Below, one piece after another: positions 6,908 through 14,100 of a DNA stretch of 16,500 nucleotides. The notes under the pieces were generated by a model. That model saw only the letters and a list, made by a program, of their open reading frames with translations. It made no database searches and was not told the origin of the DNA. Source of the DNA: Patescibacteria group bacterium (GTDB taxonomy: Bacteria; Patescibacteriota; Microgenomatia; Levybacterales; UBA12049); the NCBI GenBank assembly GCA_018900295.1, contig JAHIGH010000013.1, forward strand, positions 1 through 16,500. The letters are read 5' to 3'. Numbering within the stretch: position 1 is the first letter of the stretch; each line of letters starts with the position of its first letter. The position numbers were made by a program, and so were the translations under genes.

Positions 6908-7834
6908 TTATTTAAAATTTATTTTTTGTGGTCTTTTATTCTCAATCGCTCTTGCAATCGTTCCGGCTACTGATAAAACTGTCAACTTTGGAAAATATTT
7001 ATCCAAAGGTATATATACCGTATCTGTAACATAAACATCCTTGATCAATGATTCTTGAAGTAATTTTGGTGCTTCCGCGCTAAATACAGGATGTGTGGCA
7101 AAAACATGCAACTCCTCAACTCCCTTTTCACGCAAAAATTCCGCCGCTTTAACCATGGTACTTCCCGAGGAAATCATGTCATCAACCATAATTGCCCGAC
7201 GCGCTACCGAACCCTCAATCCCCAAAGCTTCAACCTTCCCTGTTGATAAATCCCTCTGTTTCTCAATGCTTGCATATGGCATACCTCCAAGTAGCTCCGA
7301 AAGTATCCTTATGCGCCGTATCCCTCCCATATCAGGTGAAACAAGTACCGTATCTTTTGTATGCCATCCGCGTCTCTCGATTTCATCCGCGAATAAAGGT
7401 AACGCGGAAAGATGAGATACGGGAATTTTAAAAACCTCAGGTATTTTAATTGAGTGCAAATCAAAAGCAATTAACCAATTGATACCAACTGCCTCCAATG
7501 TCTTTACAACTACTTCCAAAGACACCGCTTCCCCATCCCGAAAAATATGATCTTGTCGCTGATAACCAAGATATGGAACAACAGCAGTTGTAGACTTTGC
7601 ACCGCTGCGCTGCACAGCATCAGCGATAAAAAATAATTCCATATAATTCTGATCCACCGGAGTTGATGTAGATTGTACGATAACTGCTTCCGCGCCAACT
7701 ATATGCTCCTCCACCCTGACTCGTCTTTCCCCATCGGAAAAAATATAAATTTCAAGAGGCGAAAGTTTTTGCCCAAATGCCTTACCTATCTTTTTTGCCA
7801 AAGGCTTATTAGAACTTCCGCTAAATATCTTCAT
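6908..7834 (-). CDS. prs: Ribose-phosphate pyrophosphokinase
   Basis: Makes PRPP from ribose 5-phosphate and ATP for nucleotide, NAD and His/Trp synthesis in the cytoplasm. 308 residues, usual class I length. Seen: N-terminal MKIFSGSSNKPLAKKIG, the FSDGERRVRVEE segment, VVPYLGYQRQDH (ATP loop region), FDLHS (flexible loop region), VLVSPDMGGIRR, and the PRPP-binding loop IMVDDMISSGSTM, a variant of the canonical VDDMIDTGGT. The C-terminal DTVYIP...KLTVLSVAGTIARAI is typical. It sits between ybaB and recR on the same strand, an unusual insertion in that conserved pair. A palindromic repeat lies ahead of it, and no Shine-Dalgarno stronger than a GAG is visible at the ATG of 7834. Confidence 0.95.
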   Translation of the reverse strand: MKIFSGSSNKPLAKKIGKAFGQKLSPLEIYIFSDGERRVRVEEHIVGAEAVIVQSTSTPVDQNYMELFFIADAVQRSGAKSTTAVVPYLGYQRQDHIFRDGEAVSLEVVVKTLEAVGINWLIAFDLHSIKIPEVFKIPVSHLSALPLFADEIERRGWHTKDTVLVSPDMGGIRRIRILSELLGGMPYASIEKQRDLSTGKVEALGIEGSVARRAIMVDDMISSGSTMVKAAEFLREKGVEELHVFATHPVFSAEAPKLLQESLIKDVYVTDTVYIPLDKYFPKLTVLSVAGTIARAIENKRPQKINFK

Positions 7835-7873
7835 ATCTCAATATAAATAATACTACATTTTATCTTACTACAC

Positions 7874-7978
7874 ATTGCGAGGGGTGGCGAGCGTAGGGCT
7901 CCCAGTCGAGCGCCTGGACTCGCCAATTGGCGAGGAAGCCGTCGGACTGGGAAAACGCGAGACAGGACCCCGAGCAAT
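7874..7978. repeat. 105-bp palindromic repeat between ybaB and prs
   Basis: ATTGCGAGGGGT at the left end and ACCCCGAGCAAT at the right end are inverted repeats matching at 10 of 12 bases. The centre has a perfect 16-bp palindrome, CTCGCCAATTGGCGAG (7919-7934), inside a CCCAGTC...GACTGGG stem. The unit would form a long hairpin in DNA or in the ybaB-prs transcript. No direct repeat flanks it. It is of the TTGCGAGG repeat type and unrelated in sequence to the 108-bp family. Confidence 0.65.
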
Positions 7979-8023
7979 AAAATTTCAGAAAAAATTTTGT
8001 TCCGAGTGAAATATTGTAAATCC

Positions 8024-8314
8024 CTACTTCTTGCCCAAAAGCGAACCCAAGCCTCCCATCCCGCCGCTCATCTGACTAAGCTCTTTTGCGGCAACTTCCT
8101 GCGATTTCTTTATCGCTTCATTAACTGCTTCTTTAATATCGTTATCAGATTTACCATTCGTGCGCATCTCAACGATCTTCTGATCTCCGCTCATACGTAC
8201 AAATACTCCATTTTTATTAACATCAATGGCCTTCTGTTGAAGCTGACGCTGCATTGCCATCGCCTGATCCCTCATCTTTTTAAGTTCCGAAATTTGTCCA
8301 AATGGATTAATCAT
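8024..8314 (-). CDS. ybaB: YbaB/EbfC family nucleoid-associated protein
   Basis: Small DNA-binding protein of the nucleoid, usually encoded between dnaX and recR. 96 residues with the family layout: an N-terminal helix FGQISELKKMRDQAMAMQRQLQQ cut by a turn, a central sheet (GVFVRMSGDQKIVEMRTNG), a helix with VNEAIKKSQEVAAKELSQM, and a Gly/Met-rich tail (SGGMGGLGSLLGKK). The start ATG at 8314 has the strongest ribosome binding site in the window, AGGAGGTGATT at 8332-8322 with 7 bases to the start. It follows dnaX directly on the same strand after 123 bases that hold degenerate TTGAAAATTG repeats. Confidence 0.93.
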   Translation of the reverse strand: MINPFGQISELKKMRDQAMAMQRQLQQKAIDVNKNGVFVRMSGDQKIVEMRTNGKSDNDIKEAVNEAIKKSQEVAAKELSQMSGGMGGLGSLLGKK

Positions 8315-8321
8315 AAAATCT

Positions 8322-8332
8322 AATCACCTCCT
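8322..8332 (-). promoter_or_regulatory. Strong Shine-Dalgarno of ybaB
   Basis: AGGAGGTGATT on the minus strand is almost fully complementary to the 3' end of 16S rRNA and lies 7 bases before the ATG at 8314. It shows that this organism uses Shine-Dalgarno initiation for some genes, in contrast to cysS and the plus-strand genes. Confidence 0.85.
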
Positions 8333-8437
8333 CATATGATTACAAACAACTGTATTTAAAAGTAAAATTTAAGTAATTGAAAATTGTGTCATTGAAAATT
8401 CATTGAAAATTGTAAATTGTAAATTTAAAATTATTTT

Positions 8438-10117
8438 TTACTTCCTTAATTCTACCTCAATCTTCACATCTTTTCCAGTAAGTACTTTACATGTATTTCT
8501 CAAAGCCTCTCGAACCTTTGGGGTATCAAGTCTTTCTTTATGGAACTTGTACGCTGCCTCGATCACAAGTTGCTTCCCATCATAACTCCTTATAGAACAA
8601 CCGCGAAGCACCCCGGCAATAGTATGATTAAACTGTTTCATTTCTGAAATAATACTTCTCCAAAAAGCCTCTATCCACTCCGGTGTTACTTCTCCGTTTG
8701 TCGGGGCATGCATAAGTCCGATAGCCGGCTCCGCTGTTTTCTTCGTATCATTCTCTGAAATATTCGCCTTGGGCGAACCATAAAGAGCCTTTATTTTTGT
8801 TATCGTACCTGCCTGCTTGCGAAGCTTCGCGACTGTTACTTTATTATCTTTACCCTCCGGCTTGTCCGCCGACTTGTCCGCCGTAGCTTTAGCGAAGGAG
8901 GAAGCTTTAACGTAGGTGGAAGCCTTGGCGAAGTTGGAATCTTTAGTAAAGGAGAGATTACCCTCATTCAATTCAGTCTTATCACTATCACCTTGCACAT
9001 CCCTCATAGCGTATTCAATAATTGCAAGCTCCAAAGGCAACTGCGGCAATACTGCTGTCTTCATCTCCACGTATGCCCTGGAAAACAATTCAAAAAGCAA
9101 TTTTATTTCTTCCTTTTTAAATTGAAAACTGAAAATTGAAAATTGAAAATTTTTTTTGATTCCTGCCTGTTCCAACAACTTCTCATGCAAAAATTCCATC
9201 ATCTGCTGTAGAAAAAACTTTATATCTATCCCCTGCTTGATCAAACCGTCAATGATAAGTAATCCTGCCTTCATATCTTTCTTTACCAGTGCGTCAAAGA
9301 TGGCTAATACCTGATTTTTTATACTTAATACTTTATACGCTCCATCAACCAATTCTGTGGTTATCTTTTGTCCCCGCGCAAATAAAGATAACTCTTCCAA
9401 AATTTTTGCGCTGTCGCGAAATCCACCCTCAGCCATTCTCGCAATCATATACAACGCGTCTGTATCTGCTTGAAGTTTTTCACCCTCAACAATACGCTTA
9501 AGCGAACGGACAATTTCATCTTCTGTGGCCAATTTAAATTGGATATGGAAACATCTGGAAAGAATCGTTGCCGGTACTTTATGGGGCTCTGTCGTACAAA
9601 GAACGAACATTGCGTGCGCCGGAGGCTCTTCAAGTGTCTTAAGTAACGCGTTAAAAGCCTCTGTTGTCAGCATGTGCACCTCGTCAATGATGTACACCTT
9701 TTTCTTTGCTGAAATAGGAGACAACCGGATTTTCTCCCGCAGATCGCGTATCTCATCAATTCCCCTATTCGATGCCGCGTCTATCTCCAAAATATCCATA
9801 TTCGTCCCATTAGTTATAGATTTACACTGCTCGCACTCATTACACGGCTCAATCTGATCACCAGTCGCGTTATCTAACTTTTGATTTTTTATTTGTAATT
9901 TTGACTTTTGACTTTTGACTTTTGACTTCTTTTCACAGTTCACTGCCTTAGCAATAATCCTCGCCGCTGACGTCTTCCCCAAACCCTTCGGTCCTGTAAA
10001 AAGAAATGCGTGGGGAACATTGTCCTGTTTGGATAGAACTGAAAGAAGAGCCTCACGAACAGACTCGCTGTCAAGTTCATTTATTGTCTGAGAACGATAT
10101 TTTCTATAAAAAACCAT
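8438..10117 (-). CDS. dnaX: DNA polymerase III subunit gamma/tau
   Basis: Clamp-loader ATPase of the replisome. 559 residues from ATG at 10117, which begins the family's MVFYRKYRSQTI; an upstream TTG at 10159 would only add a non-conserved tail. Seen: Walker A GPKGLGKT (42-49), zinc module Cys61, Cys92, Cys95, Cys98, Walker B VYIIDEVHML, TLEEPPAHAMFVLCTTEPHKVPATILSRC with the SRC arginine finger, and the collar domain ending LPLELAIIEYAMRD near 380. The C-terminal part (about 480-559) is a tau-type domain. Three repeat-derived insertions are seen: Lys-rich at about 62-79 inside the zinc module, FQFSIFSFQF at about 320-332 in the collar, and a long one at about 390-421 in the linker (FAKATADKSADKP). 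All keep the frame. Downstream of ybeY, upstream of ybaB. Confidence 0.96.
   Translation of the reverse strand: MVFYRKYRSQTINELDSESVREALLSVLSKQDNVPHAFLFTGPKGLGKTSAARIIAKAVNCEKKSKVKSQKSKLQIKNQKLDNATGDQIEPCNECEQCKSITNGTNMDILEIDAASNRGIDEIRDLREKIRLSPISAKKKVYIIDEVHMLTTEAFNALLKTLEEPPAHAMFVLCTTEPHKVPATILSRCFHIQFKLATEDEIVRSLKRIVEGEKLQADTDALYMIARMAEGGFRDSAKILEELSLFARGQKITTELVDGAYKVLSIKNQVLAIFDALVKKDMKAGLLIIDGLIKQGIDIKFFLQQMMEFLHEKLLEQAGIKKNFQFSIFSFQFKKEEIKLLFELFSRAYVEMKTAVLPQLPLELAIIEYAMRDVQGDSDKTELNEGNLSFTKDSNFAKASTYVKASSFAKATADKSADKPEGKDNKVTVAKLRKQAGTITKIKALYGSPKANISENDTKKTAEPAIGLMHAPTNGEVTPEWIEAFWRSIISEMKQFNHTIAGVLRGCSIRSYDGKQLVIEAAYKFHKERLDTPKVREALRNTCKVLTGKDVKIEVELRK
8855..8947. repeat. GCGAAG-type repeat inserted in frame in dnaX linker
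   Basis: The segment encodes SNFAKASTYVKASSFAKA followed by TADKSADKPEG, a repetitive peptide between the collar and the tau-specific domain. The module AGCCTTGGCGAAGTTGGA is shared with the intergenic block at 5269-5360. Such FAKATADKS peptides are, as I recall, frequent repeat-derived insertions in Patescibacteria. The linker is flexible in all DnaX proteins, so the insertion should be tolerated. Confidence 0.75.
9120..9160. repeat. TTGAAAA-type low-complexity insertion in dnaX collar domain
   Basis: The plus strand shows repeated ATTGAAAA units ending in a run of eight T (9150-9157). In the dnaX frame they read NFQFSIFSFQFKK between LLEQAGIKK and EEIKLLFELFSRAY, within the collar domain. 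The same unit occurs in intergenic DNA at about 6084-6146 and 8376-8430. Confidence 0.7.
9879..9935. repeat. TTTTGAC tandem repeats inside dnaX zinc module
   Basis: TTTTGAC is repeated four times in near-tandem (about 9899-9927) with flanking related bases. Read on the minus strand it encodes KKSKVKSQKSKLQIKNQ, placed between zinc ligand Cys61 and Cys92; the family normally has about 8-11 residues there. Matching TTTTGAC units lie in the dnaX upstream region at 10184-10236. Confidence 0.7.
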
Positions 10118-10239
10118 AAAAATAGAGCAACAATCAAAATGCAAAAGGCAAAAGCACAACTCAAAAGTAAAAAGTATTATAATTTTTGACTTTTAACTTG
10201 TAATTTTGACTTTTGACTTTTAACTTTTGAATTAATTTA
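10118..10239 (-). promoter_or_regulatory. dnaX upstream region with repeats and a TATAAT box
   Basis: 122 bases between ybeY and dnaX hold degenerate TTTTGACTTTTAAC repeats (10184-10236) and a perfect TATAAT on the minus strand at 10181-10176, 58 bases ahead of the dnaX ATG. The best -35 (TTACAA, 16 bases upstream) matches poorly, so this is only a possible internal promoter. No Shine-Dalgarno is visible before the dnaX ATG. Confidence 0.35.
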
Positions 10240-10626
10240 CTATTCATGATGCAACCCGAGTAAATGCAGCATCCCATGTCTTACCAACTCCTCCATTCTA
10301 TCATCAACGAGCATCTCCTCTGCCGCAGCTTCTAGGATAACTTGAGGATATGAAATAACAATATCTCCCAAATGCAATATATCTTTAGGGAGACGGGTAC
10401 TCTCTCCCTCTGACAAAGGAAAAGTCAAAATATTGGTTGTTGTTTCTTTCTGCCGGTATTTTTTATTGAGGGCTTTCATCTTACGATCACCGACGATAGC
10501 GATCGAAACTTCCAGATGACTCTTGACGCTTTGCTCTTCGAGTACCGAAAAAACAACGGACTTTATTCGTTTTCGGTCAACTCTATATCTGCTTTCTACA
10601 AAAATAAGAACATCAACGTTGTCCAT
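10240..10626 (-). CDS. ybeY: Endoribonuclease YbeY (16S rRNA maturation)
   Basis: Zinc endoribonuclease for 16S rRNA 3'-end processing and ribosome quality control. 128 residues, short for the family (about 150). Seen: VSIAIVGDRKMKALNKKYRQKETTTNILTFP (strand, helix and the conserved NxLTFP turn), LGDIVIS, and the zinc motif HGMLHLLGLHHE with His117, His121 and His127; the usual Asp before the last His is replaced by His. The protein ends one residue after the motif, so the customary C-terminal helix is missing. ATG at 10626 follows rpsU after 10 bases, so the two are probably co-transcribed. The pairing with rpsU fits its ribosomal role. Confidence 0.93.
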   Translation of the reverse strand: MDNVDVLIFVESRYRVDRKRIKSVVFSVLEEQSVKSHLEVSIAIVGDRKMKALNKKYRQKETTTNILTFPLSEGESTRLPKDILHLGDIVISYPQVILEAAAEEMLVDDRMEELVRHGMLHLLGLHHE

Positions 10627-10636
10627 TTACAATTTT

Positions 10637-10828
10637 TTAACCGTACATTTTCATCCTGGCTGCTTCCTCTTGCTTCATTTTTTTCTTCATCTTCCTTGCA
10701 AGCGAAGGCTTGAGATAAAACTTCCGGCGTTTGGCCTCTTGAATTATCCCTGCATCCATAACCTTTTTAGAAAAATTACGGATAAGTTGATCATCAGATT
10801 GTCCCGGCATTTTCTTAACCTGTACCAT
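10637..10828 (-). CDS. rpsU: Small ribosomal subunit protein bS21
   Basis: Small-subunit protein that sits near the anti-Shine-Dalgarno end of 16S rRNA. 63 residues from ATG at 10828; an in-frame GTG at 10837 overlaps the ribosome binding site and is rejected. The sequence has the family layout: MVQVKKMPGQSDDQLIRNFSKKV, then an arginine/lysine-rich helix with EAKRRKFYLKPSLARKMKKKM. GGGGGTG (10841-10835) lies 6 bases ahead of the ATG. It is first of the minus-strand cluster, 10 bases before ybeY, and its 5' leader holds strong inverted repeats that adjoin this ribosome binding site. Confidence 0.92.
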   Translation of the reverse strand: MVQVKKMPGQSDDQLIRNFSKKVMDAGIIQEAKRRKFYLKPSLARKMKKKMKQEEAARMKMYG

Positions 10829-10834
10829 AAAAAA

Positions 10835-10939
10835 CACCCCCTTTTCAGAATCCTCCTAAGAACGCTCCATGAGGCGTGAACGCCTGTCCGCCTTTGGCGG
10901 AAATAGTTCTGAAAAGCCGAATGGTAAGTTCAGGAGGAT
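10835..10939 (-). promoter_or_regulatory. Structured rpsU leader with interleaved stems
   Basis: In mRNA order, ATCCTCCTGAAC (10939-10928) pairs with GTTCTTAGGAGGAT (10863-10850), 12 pairs with a two-base bulge. CTTTTCAGAA (10916-10907) pairs perfectly with TTCTGAAAAG (10850-10841), 10 pairs. Two small hairpins lie between: TCCGCC/GGCGGA (10901-10887) and AGGCGT/ACGCCT (10885-10872). The order of the two long stems is interleaved, so they form a pseudoknot or exclude each other. The second stem runs into the rpsU ribosome binding site GGGGGTG, and the first hides an AGGAGG. This suggests translational control of bS21. Pairings are seen; function is inferred. Confidence 0.5.
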
Positions 10940-11067
10940 AACTTCATTTTCCATTCTACTCCAAAATCAGACTTCTGTAAACCCACATAACCTATAGCAT
11001 CAAACTCATTTTCCCAAAAGCGCAAGTTCTCCTTCCGGGTGGCAGCCTGAAACACGGTGGAAGCCAT
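10930..11067 (-). CDS. Possible 45-codon ORF upstream of rpsU
   Basis: Too short for routine gene calling. ATG at 11067 opens 45 codons ending in TGA at 10932-10930; in-frame GTG and TTG starts lie farther up (TTG at 11100 is 9 bases past a TATAAT). The peptide begins MASTVFQAATRKENLRF and ends DFGVEWKMKLSS, with ordinary composition, which argues for real coding, but I recognise no family. Its last codons and stop lie within the 5' arm (ATCCTCCTGAAC) of the rpsU leader stem, so its translation could disturb that stem. It may be a leader peptide, a gene remnant, or part of a non-coding leader. Confidence 0.35.
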   Translation of the reverse strand: MASTVFQAATRKENLRFWENEFDAIGYVGLQKSDFGVEWKMKLSS

Positions 11068-11109
11068 ACTCACATCAGCCTCATTTGCATCCTCATTCAA
11101 GAAAGGTAT

Positions 11110-11137
11110 ATTATATACTCACCTTACACACTGTCAT
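11110..11137 (-). promoter_or_regulatory. Candidate promoter of the rpsU-ybeY cluster
   Basis: On the minus strand ATGACA (11137-11132), one mismatch from consensus, is followed after 16 bases by a perfect TATAAT (11115-11110). Transcription would start near 11103 and give a leader of about 275 bases before rpsU, including the small ORF and the structured region. The -35 lies inside the repeat element at 11117-11189, so the insertion may have supplied it. Confidence 0.5.
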
Positions 11138-11189
11138 TCCCGCGCAGGCGGGCGACAGCACGAAGTGCATAGCACCCTTGTGGTGAATC
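11117..11189 (+). mobile_element. 73-bp element sharing a terminus with the 108-bp family
   Basis: Begins ACTCACCTTACACA, matching the 108-bp family's ACTCACCTTACGCA at 13 of 14 bases. The right end GTGGTGAATC contains an inverted TTCACC match. The block is flanked by TATAT at 11112-11116 and 11190-11194. The interior is different: a TGTC...GACA stem with CCCGC/GCGGG, of the common TCATTCCCGC repeat type. The TATAT flank may be a target duplication, though this AT-rich 5-mer could recur by chance. It ends 10 bases before the giant plus-strand gene. Confidence 0.5.
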
Positions 11190-11199
11190 TATATAAAGA

Positions 11200-14100
11200 A
11201 TGGAAACTGAAAATACATCTGTCCCTATCTCTGAGCTCTCAACAAAAAAAATAATTATCAAAGAGCAAAAACCCATTATCCGCGATATTGCGAATTATAA
11301 AAAAGATATCGAATTAAAAATAAGTTCAAAGACCCAAACAGTTGAAGGCATTTTCAAATCTCTGGAAAACCATACTCCTCTTGGAGCAGAAGAAAAAGAG
11401 CCAAAAAAAGTACTGGATAATCCACAGGAAATTTTAGATAAAATGAAAAACAACTTATCCAAACTATCGGAAATCAAAAACCCAACTATAGACGATATCG
11501 CAAAAAATTTAATTTCCCCGGGCTTGGACGCACAAGGAATGCAGATATGGTTAGAAACCAATAAAAAACAAATTCAATCTCTCACCTCAAATAAAAATAT
11601 TCTAGAAGAAAAGAACACTGAATTATTGGCACAGCTTGCAAAAGAGAAGCAAAAAAACATTGTCGCAAAACTTTATTCCTTAAAGAAAAGACTTAAACTT
11701 ACTAGCCAAATAAAAGAATCGCAGGGCGAGACCGTAAATTTAAATCAGTCAATTGGAGAAGCTAAATTACGCCTGCAACAAATAGAACCGGTTTTCAACA
11801 CGCTCAATGAACAACGGCAGGAATTTGCGATAAAAGCCACAGAGCAGCTTTTTCCTATTGTAATAGAAGAACAACGACAGTTGAAAGATAGGCTGATTTC
11901 ACCCGAAGTTAAAAATGAACTCAACAATGATCTAATAGCCGAAAAAGTTTTACCGAAATTAAAAGAAGTTATCGCCAATGGCAAAATTACACATGAAGAA
12001 GCAAAAGAATATATGGACTTGCTCAAAATTAGATTAAGTAAAGGTAATAATACAAACCGCAACGGCATTTCGAAAGAAGAGAAAAAAACTATTGAAGCTA
12101 CAGAGCACAGGTTGAACTATCTCGATTTCAAATCAAATAACACCCTGCCCGACATCAGCCTTCGTATAGATGATATTACAACAGCGGACGCATATTATGA
12201 TAAAATATTTGATACGTTACTTCGCCAAGCAACAAAAGAAAAAATAGAACAGCTAAGAGATACTTTCCGAGCCTCATTGGATGGTGAAAATAAAGAGCAT
12301 TTTGCACGAATAGCCGAAGACATAATAGATGATCCCCCAAAATGGGAAGGAAAATATAGTGAGAAATCTCTTGATTTGAATAAAGTAGATATTGGTTATT
12401 TTAAAGATCTTGACGGGCTGGAACGTTGGGCAGTAGTAAAAAAATTCGCCAAATCTACAGACGTAATACCTAAAGAAATTTTTGATCACACGGAAAAAAT
12501 TATTATTCAAAGATTGTTTGACGAGCAATTATTCCCAGGCGGCTATGAATCCGATGCCGGCAACTCCGCAACTCGAAAGATGGGTCATCTAGATAATACC
12601 TATGCCTTGCCTTTAATGCTGCGTCATATTGAAACCTATGGAGCTGGACATACAAGTGTTGCCGTTTTAAACCAAATGCAGCATTTAATAAAAAATGGCT
12701 CACCGGACAGTCTTAAAAACCTGCCAGAAAATGAACGCTTAATACTTAAAATTATTGGCGATGAGAATTCATATCTAGGCCGTTTTGAAAAGGATAAGTA
12801 CAATGTCTGCAATTACGTTAAAAAGCTCGGGGATAGAATATTGCGCCACGAAAAATATACAAAAACGCTGGAATCTGCCGGTATATCTGAAGAAGAACTC
12901 AAGAGTTTTTACCACATGTCAAATGAAGGCGATATAACACAGCTCCTAGGACAAATTAATAAAGTAGCTGAAATTACCGACGTTGACAAAAAAACCATCA
13001 TTGAAGATTATTTTGACGACCTAACCTCTAAGATTTATTTTACTAAAAAAGAAACACCAAATACCATCAAGCAGCTCTCTCAAGAGTTGGAAGTACCGGC
13101 AAAAGACATATATGACCGTATTAAAGACAATTTTAGCGTAGAAAGGGTATCTAATTACCCGGAGGCTTTATGGAATCCGGTTGACTCTATAGAGATGCTT
13201 AAAGGAATAGCCTCATTAATTGATGTAGATAAAAAGGAGTTAATAGAGCAATATTTTGATCAATTAACCTCCAACATTTCCCTCCAAAAAAAACACTCAG
13301 CGAATATCATAAAACAACTCTCTCTTGAATTAGATCGCCCGGCAAAAGAAATTTACGAAAAGGTACAAAACAAGTTTAAATCAGAAAAACAAGGTTATGG
13401 ATACAATCCTCTTCAATCTCTGGAAATAATAAAAGAAATAGCAACAATAACAGGCATAGATAAAACGGAGTTAATAGAGCAATATTTTAGTCAATTAACC
13501 TCTACTCTATATATTGAACAGAAAAATTCAGCAGATATTATAAAACAGCTATCCGTTGAATTAAATCAGCCTGGAGAAAAAATATATGAACGCGTGAAAG
13601 ATAAATTTAACTCTAGTTCGCTTAATCCTCTTGAATCTTTGGAAATATTAAAAGAAATAGCCGCAGTAATAAACGCAGATAAAAAAGATTTCATCAGGCA
13701 ACATCTTAGCCAGCTTACCGACAATATTAATTATAAAAGACCCGGCGCAGTTGATATTATAGAAAAAATAAGTGGAGATATTGCTAATCCCCCCGAAAAA
13801 ACAGTTGAAGAAACCGTCAAAGAAATTACAAAAAATGAGTTTATTAACGCGCTGAAAAAAAACGATTTGTCTCAAGCAAGTATTATTAGAGAAAAATTTG
13901 ATTTTTTCATATCTTCTCAAGAACTGCTTGACCTAAACAAAGACGTAAAAAATCTGCTTCTGGAAATTCAAAAAATTTCACCGGAGTTTCACGACCAAGC
14001 GTTAAAATCACCCGACATAGTCTTTTCTCTTTATTCGATAAAAAATCCTGAAAAGTCGCTAGAAACAGTAAAAGGCAACCCGTTCCTGATAAAGGCGGTA

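Noticed and set aside
9150..9157. Run of eight A in dnaX mRNA as programmed slippage to make gamma
   Set aside because: Both shifted frames do stop soon after, but truncation near residue 335 would remove the last helices of the collar domain, and the run belongs to a low-complexity insertion.
10118..10159. Extended dnaX start at TTG 10159
   Set aside because: The added 14 residues are Cys/Phe-rich and not conserved; ATG 10117 begins the family's standard N-terminus.
10990..11060. SRP RNA-like CCGGAAGG on the minus strand
   Set aside because: Only an 8-base match; the flanking CAGG and AGCAG internal loop and the long helix of SRP RNA are not present.
12934..13828. CRISPR-like array
   Set aside because: Periodicity is 200-240 bases, in frame, and explained by protein repeats; no short direct repeats with spacers are seen anywhere in the window.
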